A DNA stretch of 64,000 bases, from the NCBI RefSeq assembly GCF_003332275.1, contig NZ_QOVA01000001.1:1-64000 (forward strand). The letters run 5' to 3'. Source of the DNA: Edaphovirga cremea. Lineage in GTDB: Bacteria > Pseudomonadota > Gammaproteobacteria > Enterobacterales > Enterobacteriaceae. Position 1 is the stretch's first letter. Each line of letters starts with the position of its first letter. The translations under genes and the position numbers were made by a program. Under the pieces are notes generated by a model. That model was given only the letters and a program-made list of their open reading frames with translations. It was not told the DNA's origin and did not search any database. This document shows positions 1-7,712 of this stretch, piece by piece.

Positions 1-164
1 AGGTTTCGGTTGATATAAATGTATTTTTCTACTTGAGCCTCGAAGCCTCAACCGACAAAGGGTCGCCAGTCGCCGCGACCCTTTGAACCCGGGCTTTTCC
101 GCGGCATTTCTCGCCGGCTGCGCCGGTGCCTTCACTCATCACTCCGGCGGACGGGTCGGCTTTA
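1..164 (-). repeat. Intergenic repeat family, copy 1 (cut by window edge)
   Basis: Bases 1-164 recur at 210-373 with a single difference (a C/T change near base 52), giving a tandem period of 209 bp. The window begins inside the unit, so more copies may lie upstream. The right end (about 142-164) is the inverse complement of a motif found inside the two repeats at 597-872 and 911-1186. The copy is GC-rich, with small inverted repeats such as the GGGTCGC/GCGACCC arms near 61-83. No credible gene lies in it. Confidence 0.85.
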
Positions 165-209
165 GGTTCGGGTCATGCGTGAACTATTGTTTAAAAGCAG
201 GCTTGGAGC

Positions 210-473
210 AGGTTTCGGTTGATATAAATGTATTTTTCTACTTGAGCCTCGAAGCCTTAACCGACAAAGGGTCGCCAGTCGCCGCGACCCTTTGAACCCG
301 GGCTTTTCCGCGGCATTTCTCGCCGGCTGCGCCGGTGCCTTCACTCATCACTCCGGCGGACGGGTCGGCTTTAGCCACCAGTCCCTGGCGGCGGACGCCT
401 CTCACCGCCGTCCATGGCGGTTCGCCCCTGCCTGCGTTCTTCGCTCAGCGAGTCATGACGCTCTGGGAAGGTC
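210..473 (-). repeat. Intergenic repeat family, copy 2 (extended, inverted)
   Basis: The left part (210-373) is the tandem partner of 1-164. Read on the minus strand, 473 down to about 350 aligns with the start of the repeats at 597-872 and 911-1186. The shared features are GACCTTCC, a GAGC-TCATGA segment, GGCAGGGG, GCCGCCATGGA and then CTAAAGCCGACCCGTCCGCC. Beyond that core the sequences differ. This is the same family in opposite orientation with a different distal half. Confidence 0.75.
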
Positions 474-551
474 AAAGGAAACAACAACAGATAAAAAAAT
501 GATAATGAATTGAGACAATCTTGATGTTTTCATTTTCTCTTTTGATTATTT

Positions 552-591
552 CTTTTGTCTTTTGTCTTTTGTCTTTTGTCTTTTGTCTTTG
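552..591. repeat. Heptanucleotide microsatellite (CTTTTGT)n
   Basis: Five perfect CTTTTGT units run from 552 to 586, followed by a shortened sixth unit. It lies in the gap between two oppositely oriented copies of the local repeat family. Such tracts change length by slippage. It is not inside a gene, so any effect would be on flanking transcription. Confidence 0.9.
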
Positions 592-596
592 TTTTT

Positions 597-872
597 GACT
601 TTCCCCTGAGCATCATGAATTGCTGAGGGCGGAATGTAGGCAGGGATGAGCCGCCATGGATGGCGGCGAAAGGCGTCCGGCTACAGGGACTGTAGCCTAA
701 AGCCGACCCGTCCGCCGGAATGACAACCGAGGGGACCCGCAACGCGGGCAATTTATGCTGCAGAAAGCGCGGGTGCAGGGGGCGCGCTTCGCCCCCTGCT
801 TAGATGCCGATCTTCACACTAAAAGAACAACATCATAGCGTAGGCATCTAACCAACAGAGCAATCTTTTGAC
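597..872 (+). repeat. Intergenic repeat family, copy 3
   Basis: About 276 bp, matched throughout by 911-1186 at an offset of 314 bp with scattered substitutions and small compensating indels. It contains paired arms that could form stems: ACCCGC-aac-GCGGGC near 734-750, a GC-rich GGGGGCG...CGCCCCC stem near 777-797, and TAGATGCC...GGCATCTA near 800-850. Substitutions in copy 4 partly keep the arms paired (GGGGACA with TGTCCCC), which suggests the secondary structure is conserved. Confidence 0.85.
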
Positions 873-910
873 GTTCACAGGCATTGAAATACAAAGTTTA
901 TTTTGAAGTT

Positions 911-1186
911 GACCTTCCCCCGAGCATCATGAATTGCTGAGGGCGGAATGCAGGCAGGGGTGAGCCGCCAGGACGGCGGCGAAAGGCGTCCGGCTACAGG
1001 GACTGTAGCCTAAAGCCGACCCGTCCGCCGGAATGACAACCGAAGGAACCCGCAACGCGGGCAATGAATGTTGCGTAAAGCGCGGGTGCAGGGGACACGC
1101 TTTTGTCCCCTGCTTAGATGCCGATCTTCACACTAACAGAACAAAATTATAGCTTAGGCATCTAACCAACAAAGCTATCTTTTGAC
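911..1186 (+). repeat. Intergenic repeat family, copy 4
   Basis: Direct repeat of 597-872 (offset 314 bp). The stem near 1088-1112 reads GGGGACA...TGTCCCC, where copy 3 has GGGGGCG...CGCCCCC. Both arms changed together. The ending ATCTTTTGAC matches the end of copy 3. Non-coding by inspection. Confidence 0.85.
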
Positions 1187-1249
1187 CTCCACGAACATCA
1201 ATCTGATATCAACAGAAACCCGCTCCGAGCCTGTTTTAAAAACGGATGC

Positions 1250-1270
1250 AAAGGGGGCGCCCCCCCTTTT
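1250..1270 (-). terminator. Likely terminator downstream of the dms operon
   Basis: AAAGGGGG and CCCCCTTT arms form a compact hairpin around a CG core. The minus-strand read continues into a T-rich stretch (CCGTTTTT) and the plus strand also reads into TTTT. It lies about 20 bp beyond the dmsC-like stop codon, so it probably ends the minus-strand operon and may act in both directions. Confidence 0.45.
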
Positions 1271-1290
1271 AGTACCAACAGACACCATAA

Positions 1291-2109
1291 CTAACACCAT
1301 GGAAATTGACTCATCACATTGTTATAAAACAACATTCGTCCTACCACTTCACCTGAGACGATCATTGCCCCAGCCACTATCGCCAGCGTGGGTGACAGAT
1401 GAACGCGGGTGCGGAGCAAAGTAAACATCGCCGCAGCAATCAAAATGCTGCCACAGATCTGCCACCAAAGCAGAACTCCCAACGTGCTTGCGCCGTCAAT
1501 CTGATAACGTCCTGCCAGCGCGACAAGAACCATCACGATACCCGCCAGCATACCGCCACGAATCAGCCTCGAAACGTTGAGTCCACACGCGTTGAGCACG
1601 ATCCCCAACGTAGTAAAACCTAACAACAACGGGGTGCCGAGGAAAGCCACTTGGGTGAAGGGGGTATGCCAGAGTGGGTGAAGCGCCATCTGCGCATAAA
1701 TTTGCGCGGAAGACAGAATCGCGACGATACCCAATGCGGTGATGACTAATCCGAGAGCCGATTGCAGCGCTTTATTCTGCGGTCTGAACCAACATGCCAG
1801 CAGCCACAGCAACATACCACCGTTCAGCACAATGAATAACACTGCTTCACGACTGAGCCATGAATGACCCAGCCCCAATACGACGCGGTAAGCTTCAAAA
1901 GGGCTGCCCAGATGCGCCATCGAGAGTGACGATCCCAGTACTTCCACCAGCCACAGACCCAACGCAGTATATTTAATCTGTTGATGTGAAAGAGCCGGTT
2001 CTGCTTTCCGCCCAGCATTGAGCTGATAGAGAGTCAGAGCCAGCACGCCACCGATACCCCATTGGGTGAAAACGGTGAAAAAAACCAACGGCAATTCATA
2101 TTCGCTCAT
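1291..2109 (-). CDS. dmsC: DmsC-like membrane anchor of a DMSO-reductase-type enzyme
   Basis: Integral membrane protein of about 272 residues with about eight hydrophobic segments, matching the DmsC anchor family. The family tethers the A and B subunits to the periplasmic face of the inner membrane and oxidises menaquinol. The ATG at 2109 is preferred to the upstream in-frame GTG at 2115, because AAGGAG sits five bases before it. It follows the iron-sulfur subunit by 9 bp and is the last gene of a tight three-gene operon. Hydrophobicity and gene order support the family; the quinol specificity and the final electron acceptor cannot be read from it. Confidence 0.85.
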   Translation of the reverse strand: MSEYELPLVFFTVFTQWGIGGVLALTLYQLNAGRKAEPALSHQQIKYTALGLWLVEVLGSSLSMAHLGSPFEAYRVVLGLGHSWLSREAVLFIVLNGGMLLWLLACWFRPQNKALQSALGLVITALGIVAILSSAQIYAQMALHPLWHTPFTQVAFLGTPLLLGFTTLGIVLNACGLNVSRLIRGGMLAGIVMVLVALAGRYQIDGASTLGVLLWWQICGSILIAAAMFTLLRTRVHLSPTLAIVAGAMIVSGEVVGRMLFYNNVMSQFPWC

Positions 2110-2118
2110 AACCACTCC

Positions 2119-2667
2119 TTATTTATCAGCTGGAATAATGACCACGTTCGGTCCACTGATGTTATGGTCTGGCAGGTGATAACGCGCCTCCAGAGCGGTC
2201 CAATCGGTGGTGTGGATTTTCCTCAGTTCCTCAATATCGCCAAAGAGAAGCACACCGGCCGGACAAGACTCTACGCAGCGTGGTAATAGACCGTCGTCTA
2301 GTCGTTCTGCGCACATATTGCATTTGCTGGTTTTTCCCTCGGCGGGATCGAAAACTGGCGCGTTATACGGGCAGGCCATGATGCACATGCGGCAGCCAAT
2401 ACATTTATCGTGATCCTGCACGACAATACCGTCCGCCCGCTTGGTGTAAGTGTTGGCAGGGCAGACTTTCATGCATTGCGGATCGTCGCAGTGGTTGCAT
2501 GACATCGCGATAAAGCCGCCGGTGTTGGGATTATCGGTATTGTATTCACGTACCCGCCGCCACAATACGCCCGGAGGCGTGTCATTTTCCGATTTACAGG
2601 CCATTGAGCAGGTCTTGCAGCCGTAACAGCGCTTGATATCGATTAGAAAACCATATTGCTTAACCAT
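2119..2667 (-). CDS. dmsB: DmsB-like four-cluster ferredoxin subunit
   Basis: 182-residue electron-transfer subunit with sixteen cysteines in four groups: CYGCKTCSMAC near residue 14, CNHCDDPQCMKVC near 57, CIGCRMCIMAC near 89, and CNMC...CVESC near 116-139. This is the full set for four [4Fe-4S] clusters, as in DmsB/YnfG/PhsB-type subunits. It passes electrons from the membrane anchor to the molybdenum subunit. A GGAGGG ribosome-binding site lies six bases before the ATG. It is separated from the A-subunit stop by 3 bp. No key cysteine is missing, so the protein should be functional. Confidence 0.92.
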   Translation of the reverse strand: MVKQYGFLIDIKRCYGCKTCSMACKSENDTPPGVLWRRVREYNTDNPNTGGFIAMSCNHCDDPQCMKVCPANTYTKRADGIVVQDHDKCIGCRMCIMACPYNAPVFDPAEGKTSKCNMCAERLDDGLLPRCVESCPAGVLLFGDIEELRKIHTTDWTALEARYHLPDHNISGPNVVIIPADK

Positions 2668-2670
2668 GGA

Positions 2671-5004
2671 TTATCCCTCCGCCCTGACGTCAACCAAGGT
2701 ACTGTTACAGCAATGGCCGGTACCCAGAAGTTCAACCTGGTCGTTGGTCACGTGACTGCTGCTGCCTCCTTGCTGCTCCCACCAACCGTTGTCCAGACAC
2801 ACCACACCCTGCTTGATCTGGGTAGTGACGACAGCCAGCGCCCGGTGTTCCCCGCGATCGTTATAAGCGACCGCCCAATCGCCGTGGCGAATGTTGCGTT
2901 GCCTTGCATCCTGCGGATGAATCATGACGTTCGGTTGATTGCGCTGTATTTCGAGGATCCACTCGTTCATCCCGTGGCTTGAGTGCACACTGCGCGCCAG
3001 TTTGCGCTGTACCGCCATCAGGGGGTATTTCTGCGCCAACTGCGGCGAACCCTTGACCGATTCAGTGACCTGCATATAGGTAACCACCGGGGAGAACTTC
3101 TGTTTCTGCCACTCTTCGATAAAAAAGTGCGCTTTCTTGGTCGTGGTGCGGAACTTGGCGTTCTCAAACGGTATCCAGTCTCCTTCAACGGGGCGAACCG
3201 GCCCTTTTTTCAGTTGTTCCAGCGTAATACCCGAGCCTTGCAGACAGGCGTTGATGTAGTGCTCGATGGGTTGGTTGAATACCTCGCCAAAGCCAAAGCG
3301 TTCTGCCAGCCGGGCGAATATCCAGTAGTCAGGTTTGGCTTCGCCCGGTGGTTCAACGGCTTTTTCCATCAACTGCACGTAGTGACTGCGTACCCCGGCC
3401 ATCAGGCTTACGTCTTCAAATATCGTGGTAACTGGCAATACCAGATCCGCATACAGCGCCGTAGAGCTCATCAGGTTATCGGCGACCACAACAAACGGAA
3501 CCTTTTTCAGGGCCTTGCGTACCTGATTGGTATTAGGCAATTGCGTCATTACCCCCATCGTCATAATCCACCAGAGTTTAATCGGATGAGGTTTGTCATT
3601 GACGATCCAGTCGCCCACTTTGGATACCGGAATGGGTGCAATTTTTTTCACATTGGCTGGCGGAGGAATTATCGGGCTGAATTTGGCCATCTGCCGCGCA
3701 CCGCCAGCATCACACACGCCCGCACCGCGTTTGCCGATATTCCCGGTGAGCAACGCCAGATAGAACTGGCTCGCGGCAACGTAAGTGCCGAATTCGGTAC
3801 GTTGCGCGCCGGACATGTTCTGGATAATCATGGCTGGTGCACTGCTGGCATAATCGCGCGCCAGGCGCAGAATCGTGTTGGCAGGAATATCGGTCTCCTG
3901 CGCGACGCGCTCCACCGGCCACGCTTTGGCCTGCTGGTAAACCTGTTCGAAAACCGTGCTGTAACCAGCCTCTGCGGGGAGCTGGTGCTGGAAAAGGGCG
4001 GGTACAATGGCGGGCGTGTCATGCCTGACTGTCTTCCCACTGAGCGTGTCATAAACCAGATAACTGTCTGCATCCTGTGGATCGGCACGCATCAGTTGAT
4101 TGTCTGCCGACACCAGATAAACAGCCCCGGTGTACTGACGCAGAAAATCGGCATCAATACGCTGTTCTTCAATGATGATTTTCATCATCCCCAATGCCAG
4201 GGCGGTATCCGTACCCGGAACAATGGGGATCCACTCATCGGCTTTTGCGGCCGTTTCACTGAAACGCGGATCGATCACGACGATACGCGCGCCGTTTTCC
4301 TGAGCTTTGAGGTAGTTCTTAAAGTAGGCGTGCATTGTCACTGCGGGGTTGTTTCCCCAACAGAGAATGTAGCGGCTGTCGGCAATGGTATCGCGGGTAT
4401 CGGCGTAGCGCAGGCCGACCATCGGCATCATGGCGGCAGTGACCGCCGAGCAGCACAACGAACCGGCCTGTTTGGTGGATCCGCCAAGATAGTCAAAAAA
4501 GGCTTTGCCCATGTCGTTCTTGATCGAATCCATATTCCCGGCGTGGGTAGAGATCAGCATTCCCTCATTGCCGTGTTCTTTGATCGTTGAACGTATGTTT
4601 TTCTCGATCAGATCGAGCGCTTCGTCCCAGGAGATTGGCTTGAATTTGCCTTCTCCTTTTTCACCGGTGCGCAGCAGTGGCGTAGTAACCCGCTGTTTGC
4701 TGTAAACCCACTTGGTGCGGCTGATCCCGCGCAGGCAGCACTTAACGTTGAAGTCTTTGCTGGCTTCAATTTTGATCAATTTGTCCTGGTAAACAAATGC
4801 GGTCAGATTGCAGTGCAGACATTCCATGGCACAGGTTGAACGGAAGGTTTTATAGTCTGAAAGCTGCAAGCGCACCCGGGGGAGGGGCGTGCTTTGACCG
4901 GGAGCCAGCGAGAAGGCGCAGGGAGAGATAAAGGCCATCCCGACGACACCCAGTCCTTTTAGCAGCGTCCGGCGGTTAAGCCGAAGGAGTGAGAGATTAT
5001 CCAT
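2671..5004 (-). CDS. dmsA: Molybdopterin catalytic subunit, DmsA-like
   Basis: About 777 residues if started at the ATG at 5004, which has GAGGAAA just upstream; a longer frame begins at 5040. The N-terminus carries a twin-arginine signal (NRRTLLKG, residues 10-17), so the folded enzyme goes to the periplasm. Cysteines 58, 62, 65 and 89/90 fit the family's N-terminal [4Fe-4S] site. Then come bis-MGD-binding segments such as WGNNPAVTMHAY and the C-terminal dinucleotide-binding domain. The expected molybdenum-ligand region reads GSLCCSAV (residues 181-188), with cysteine where classical E. coli DmsA uses serine. The family assignment is solid. DMSO as substrate is not certain; other S- or N-oxides or oxyanions are possible. 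Confidence 0.85.
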   Translation of the reverse strand: MDNLSLLRLNRRTLLKGLGVVGMAFISPCAFSLAPGQSTPLPRVRLQLSDYKTFRSTCAMECLHCNLTAFVYQDKLIKIEASKDFNVKCCLRGISRTKWVYSKQRVTTPLLRTGEKGEGKFKPISWDEALDLIEKNIRSTIKEHGNEGMLISTHAGNMDSIKNDMGKAFFDYLGGSTKQAGSLCCSAVTAAMMPMVGLRYADTRDTIADSRYILCWGNNPAVTMHAYFKNYLKAQENGARIVVIDPRFSETAAKADEWIPIVPGTDTALALGMMKIIIEEQRIDADFLRQYTGAVYLVSADNQLMRADPQDADSYLVYDTLSGKTVRHDTPAIVPALFQHQLPAEAGYSTVFEQVYQQAKAWPVERVAQETDIPANTILRLARDYASSAPAMIIQNMSGAQRTEFGTYVAASQFYLALLTGNIGKRGAGVCDAGGARQMAKFSPIIPPPANVKKIAPIPVSKVGDWIVNDKPHPIKLWWIMTMGVMTQLPNTNQVRKALKKVPFVVVADNLMSSTALYADLVLPVTTIFEDVSLMAGVRSHYVQLMEKAVEPPGEAKPDYWIFARLAERFGFGEVFNQPIEHYINACLQGSGITLEQLKKGPVRPVEGDWIPFENAKFRTTTKKAHFFIEEWQKQKFSPVVTYMQVTESVKGSPQLAQKYPLMAVQRKLARSVHSSHGMNEWILEIQRNQPNVMIHPQDARQRNIRHGDWAVAYNDRGEHRALAVVTTQIKQGVVCLDNGWWEQQGGSSSHVTNDQVELLGTGHCCNSTLVDVRAEG

Positions 5005-5083
5005 AATTTCCTCTTCTATTTTTATTCTACAACACGACATTACTTTTGTTCACCATTAGTAAACTTGGTTCACTTTTCAGATC

Positions 5084-5097
5084 TTGCAGAAAATCAA
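5084..5097 (-). promoter_or_regulatory. FNR-like site upstream of the dms operon
   Basis: TTGCAGAAAATCAA on the plus strand (TTGAT-n4-TGCAA on the minus strand) matches 8 of 10 positions of the FNR consensus TTGAT-n4-ATCAA. It is centred about 86 bp upstream of the dmsA ATG. With FNR at -41.5, the start site would fall near 5049, and a TTTACT -10-like hexamer lies at 5063-5058. Anaerobic activation is typical of dms operons. The site itself is a pattern match only. Confidence 0.4.
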
Positions 5098-5263
5098 ACT
5101 AACCCTATTTAGGTAGAAAAAAGAGTAAAAATGGGATCCAGGTAGAATAAATTCTGAACGTATTGAGTTAGCGGGATTGACAGCCTTTCGTGGGCGGATG
5201 TCTCTCGGGGCATTAAAATGTTAAAGTTACTCAAGTGGATGACCAATAATCGGGATGTTACTA

Positions 5264-5962
5264 ATGGCAGAGGCGCAAGGGGTAAATTCGGTGGACATCG
5301 CCGTTTCGGTGCTGGAGTGTGTAACGGCGCTGGGGGGAACTGCGCGTGCGGCAGATATCGCGCGTATGAGCGGTCTGTCGAAAAGCCGTTTGCACAAATA
5401 CCTGGTGTCGCTGTGTCGTTGCCAAATGCTCTATCAGGACAGCGAGACGAGCCGCTATTCGCTTGGCAGCAAGTTGCTGGCGCTGGCTGCGGTGGCGGAA
5501 AAGAAGAATACCCTGTTGACCATTATCAATAATGCGCTTTGCGAACTGCGTGACGAGCTTAACTACTCGACGGGTTTGGTGATCCGTCAGGGCGAATATC
5601 TGCTTCTCACCAACTATAACCGCAGCTATAAAAATATCGATATCGACTACCTGGGCAATTCACCCGTTCCCATGCTCTCAAGTGCCGCGGGCTGGGTTTT
5701 CATGGCGTTCGATTCTTCGCTGACGGTTCACCCCGACGCAGATCCGGCGATATTGGAAAAGGTACGGCGCCAGGGCTACGCGGTGCGTTATCAGGCGACC
5801 GAAGGAATTCCCGGTGCACGAGCAATCTCATGCCCCATTTTCAGTAAAAACGGGATGATGCTTGCTGCTGGCACAACAATGGGCTTCATTCCGGCAGAAG
5901 AAGAGGAAATTGAACGTTTGGCACGTTCTCTGATGGCGAAAGTGAAATCGATTCAGCTCTGA
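5264..5962 (+). CDS. IclR-family transcriptional regulator
   Basis: About 232 residues with an N-terminal winged helix-turn-helix (residues about 7-65, including LGGTARAADIARMSGLSKSRLHKYL) and a C-terminal IclR effector domain. The family binds small aromatic, keto-acid or sugar-acid ligands and represses or activates neighbouring genes. An ATG at 5255 opens the frame, but the ATG at 5264 has a better-spaced GGGA. It is divergent from the dms-like operon, with about 260 bp between starts, so it may control that operon or itself. Its ligand cannot be inferred. A strong hairpin terminator follows immediately. Confidence 0.85.
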   Translation: MAEAQGVNSVDIAVSVLECVTALGGTARAADIARMSGLSKSRLHKYLVSLCRCQMLYQDSETSRYSLGSKLLALAAVAEKKNTLLTIINNALCELRDELNYSTGLVIRQGEYLLLTNYNRSYKNIDIDYLGNSPVPMLSSAAGWVFMAFDSSLTVHPDADPAILEKVRRQGYAVRYQATEGIPGARAISCPIFSKNGMMLAAGTTMGFIPAEEEEIERLARSLMAKVKSIQL

Positions 5963-5977
5963 CAAATAGAAGAAAAT

Positions 5978-6014
5978 GTCCGCTTTACGTTTTCTGGTAG
6001 CGGACTACTTTTTT
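5978..6014 (+). terminator. Rho-independent terminator of the IclR gene
   Basis: GTCCGCT (5978-5984) pairs perfectly with AGCGGAC (5999-6005), followed closely by a run of six Ts. It starts 16 bp after the stop codon. Confidence 0.85.
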
Positions 6015-6430
6015 GAAACAATAGCGTAACGCATTTTCTGTGGCTTATTGGAGTAACAACGCCGGAAATTTACCTTTTCAGGTTAGGTAAATTGAAGGGT
6101 TTATTTCCGCCACTTCAGCGGAAAATCTCAATATATTATGTAACCACACTTAATCTGATTCTATTTGTAGGCCGAACAAAGGATATTCTGGATCAAAAAT
6201 AATGACCAATAATAGACTGAAAATATTTCAGAACGAAATGTGAATGAAAAAGAGTCCTATTTAACCCCTGCTTTTCACCCGACTTCGCCTTTATTTCCCT
6301 AGTATAATGACAACTATTTTTCAGCTGAAATCATTCAGCTCTCAATAAATATGGATTTTTTTTGCAAAAAAGAGGCTGTTATCGATCTACCGTCACAATG
6401 CAAAAAGTTCGCATCACAACGTTAACAATT
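6015..6430. other. Non-coding AT-rich spacer before the pentitol island
   Basis: About 415 bp with no convincing gene on either strand. It is distinctly AT-rich relative to flanking genes and is followed at 6431 by the CRP-like site and promoter of the dehydrogenase gene. The 60 bp before that site contain AT tracts. Nothing else is seen. Confidence 0.6.
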
Positions 6431-6446
6431 TGTGACTGCATTCATG
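6431..6446 (+). promoter_or_regulatory. CRP-like site and promoter of the dehydrogenase gene
   Basis: TGTGA-CTGCAT-TCATG matches 8 of 10 positions of the CRP consensus. It is centred at 6438.5. A TATGAT -10 hexamer lies at 6469-6474, giving a start site near 6481. This puts the CRP-like site about 42 bp upstream, the class II position. The LacI-type operator at 6473-6488 would cover the start site. The sequence is read directly; activation is inference. Confidence 0.5.
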
Positions 6447-6472
6447 TTTTTCGCCGACTTATCGTGATTATG

Positions 6473-6488
6473 ATGTTGACGTTGTCAT
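6473..6488 (+). promoter_or_regulatory. LacI-family operator candidate O1
   Basis: ATGTTGACGTTGTCAT, with a central CG as is usual for LacI-family sites. It overlaps the predicted transcription start of the dehydrogenase gene. The exact reverse complement occurs at 6594-6609, and a one-mismatch copy occurs at 7853-7868. The likely partner is the LacI-type regulator at the end of the island. Confidence 0.7.
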
Positions 6489-6593
6489 TTTGATGTCGAT
6501 AAGTTTGAACTGGGCAGTAAAAAGAATTCCCCTTAATTTTTCTGGTGCGTTTTGGAGGTGGTGTTAGGGACGGTGTTGCTTTTTCATTAAAAA

Positions 6594-6609
6594 ATGACAA
6601 CGTCAACAT
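6594..6609 (-). promoter_or_regulatory. LacI-family operator candidate O2
   Basis: ATGACAACGTCAACAT is the exact inverted copy of O1, with 121 bp between centres, a spacing compatible with looping between two repressor-bound sites. It begins on an in-frame ATG that would extend the dehydrogenase. The operator match and the poor ribosome-binding site there argue that this ATG is leader DNA, not the start codon. Confidence 0.7.
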
Positions 6610-6638
6610 ATGCTCTGAACGCCAAATTGGAGATAAGA

Positions 6639-7712
6639 ATGAACAGCTTGCCAACGAAAATGAAAGCCGTGGTTTGCCATGGTCCAGAAGATTACCGCTT
6701 CGAACACATTCCAACGCCGCGTCCAGGGCCAAGGGAAGTGGTCATCAAGGTCGATGGATGCGGGATTTGTGCGGGAGACTGTAAAGCCAAGGGCGGTGCA
6801 CCTATGTTCTGGGGCGACGATCCGTGGGTGAAAACACCGGTGGTCCCAGGGCATGAATTCTATGGCCGCGTGGTTGAGTTGGGCGTTGGTGCAGCAGAAA
6901 AATTCAAAATCAAGGTGGGGGACCGGATTCTGGCGGAACAGATTGTTCCTTGCTGGGAGTGCCGTTACTGCAAATCCGGTAAGTATTGGATGTGCGAAGT
7001 CCATGATATTTATGGCTTCCAAAAAGATGTGGCAGAGGGCGGTATGGCGGAATACATGCGCTTCTCTGATCGGGCGATCATTCACAAGATTCCTGAGGGG
7101 TTGTCCCATAACGACGCGGCGCTGATTGAGCCCATGGCGTGCGCTATTCACACCGTGACGCGCGGTGACATTCAGCTCAACGATGTCGTGGTTTTGGCCG
7201 GTGCTGGCCCACTGGGGCTGTGCATGGTACAGGTCGCCAAACTGAAAACGCCGAAGAAACTGGTGGTTATCGACGCCATTGACGAACGTCTGGAACTGGC
7301 TAAATCCATGGGTGCCGATGTGGTGATTAATCCGTTGAAAGAAGATGCGGATGCCATCGTAAAAGCCATGACCGAGGGATACGGCTGCGACGTGTACATC
7401 GAAGCGACCGGCGCACCTATCGGCGTAACCCAGGGTTTGCAGATGATTAGAAAACTGGGGCGTTTTGTTGAATTCAGCGTCTTTGGCAAAGAGACGACGG
7501 TTGACTGGTCAATCATCGGTGACCGCAAAGAGCTGGATATCCGTGGAGCACACCTTGGCCCTTACAGCTATGACATTGCCATTGATCTGTTTGAGCGTGG
7601 TTTGGTGACAGCAGAAGGCATCATCACGCACAACTATGATATCGATGAATGGGACAAAGCCTTCGATATGGCGGCTTCCACCGATTCGATCAAGGTTGTC
7701 ATCAATCCTTAA
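6639..7712 (+). CDS. Zinc-dependent MDR polyol dehydrogenase, erythritol/L-threitol dehydrogenase-like
   Basis: 357 residues from the ATG at 6639, which has GGAG six bases upstream; the in-frame ATG at 6594 lies inside an operator. Catalytic zinc residues are Cys44 and the GHE motif at 71-73. Structural zinc cysteines are 105, 108, 111 and 119. The nucleotide-binding loop is GAGPLGL. The protein closely resembles, from memory, the erythritol/L-threitol dehydrogenase group, including AVVCHGPEDYR, EQIVPCWECR and DWSIIGD-KELD-GAHLGPY. Family members oxidise a secondary alcohol of a polyol to a ketose using NAD. Because the downstream kinase and epimerases process L-xylulose phosphates, the likely reaction here is xylitol or L-arabitol to L-xylulose. 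A C4 polyol remains possible. It is transcribed from its own promoter, ahead of the transporter operon. Confidence 0.8.
   Translation: MNSLPTKMKAVVCHGPEDYRFEHIPTPRPGPREVVIKVDGCGICAGDCKAKGGAPMFWGDDPWVKTPVVPGHEFYGRVVELGVGAAEKFKIKVGDRILAEQIVPCWECRYCKSGKYWMCEVHDIYGFQKDVAEGGMAEYMRFSDRAIIHKIPEGLSHNDAALIEPMACAIHTVTRGDIQLNDVVVLAGAGPLGLCMVQVAKLKTPKKLVVIDAIDERLELAKSMGADVVINPLKEDADAIVKAMTEGYGCDVYIEATGAPIGVTQGLQMIRKLGRFVEFSVFGKETTVDWSIIGDRKELDIRGAHLGPYSYDIAIDLFERGLVTAEGIITHNYDIDEWDKAFDMAASTDSIKVVINP

Noticed and set aside
83-513. Two short plus-strand frames (83-295 and 292-513) with identical 27-residue beginnings
   Set aside because: They are the translation of the tandem DNA repeat. They have no ribosome-binding site and diverge where the repeat ends, so they are not genes.
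530-751. Minus-strand frame with a Lys/Asp/Thr-rich repetitive tail
   Set aside because: The repetitive tail is the translated 7-bp microsatellite; no start signals or homology.
2983-4590. 535-codon plus-strand frame opposite dmsA
   Set aside because: Antisense shadow of the molybdenum subunit gene; the minus-strand protein has all family motifs, while this frame has none.
6594-6638. N-terminal extension of the polyol dehydrogenase from the ATG at 6594
   Set aside because: That ATG lies in an operator that is the exact inverse of the one at 6473, and the ATG at 6639 has a proper ribosome-binding site and matches family N-termini.
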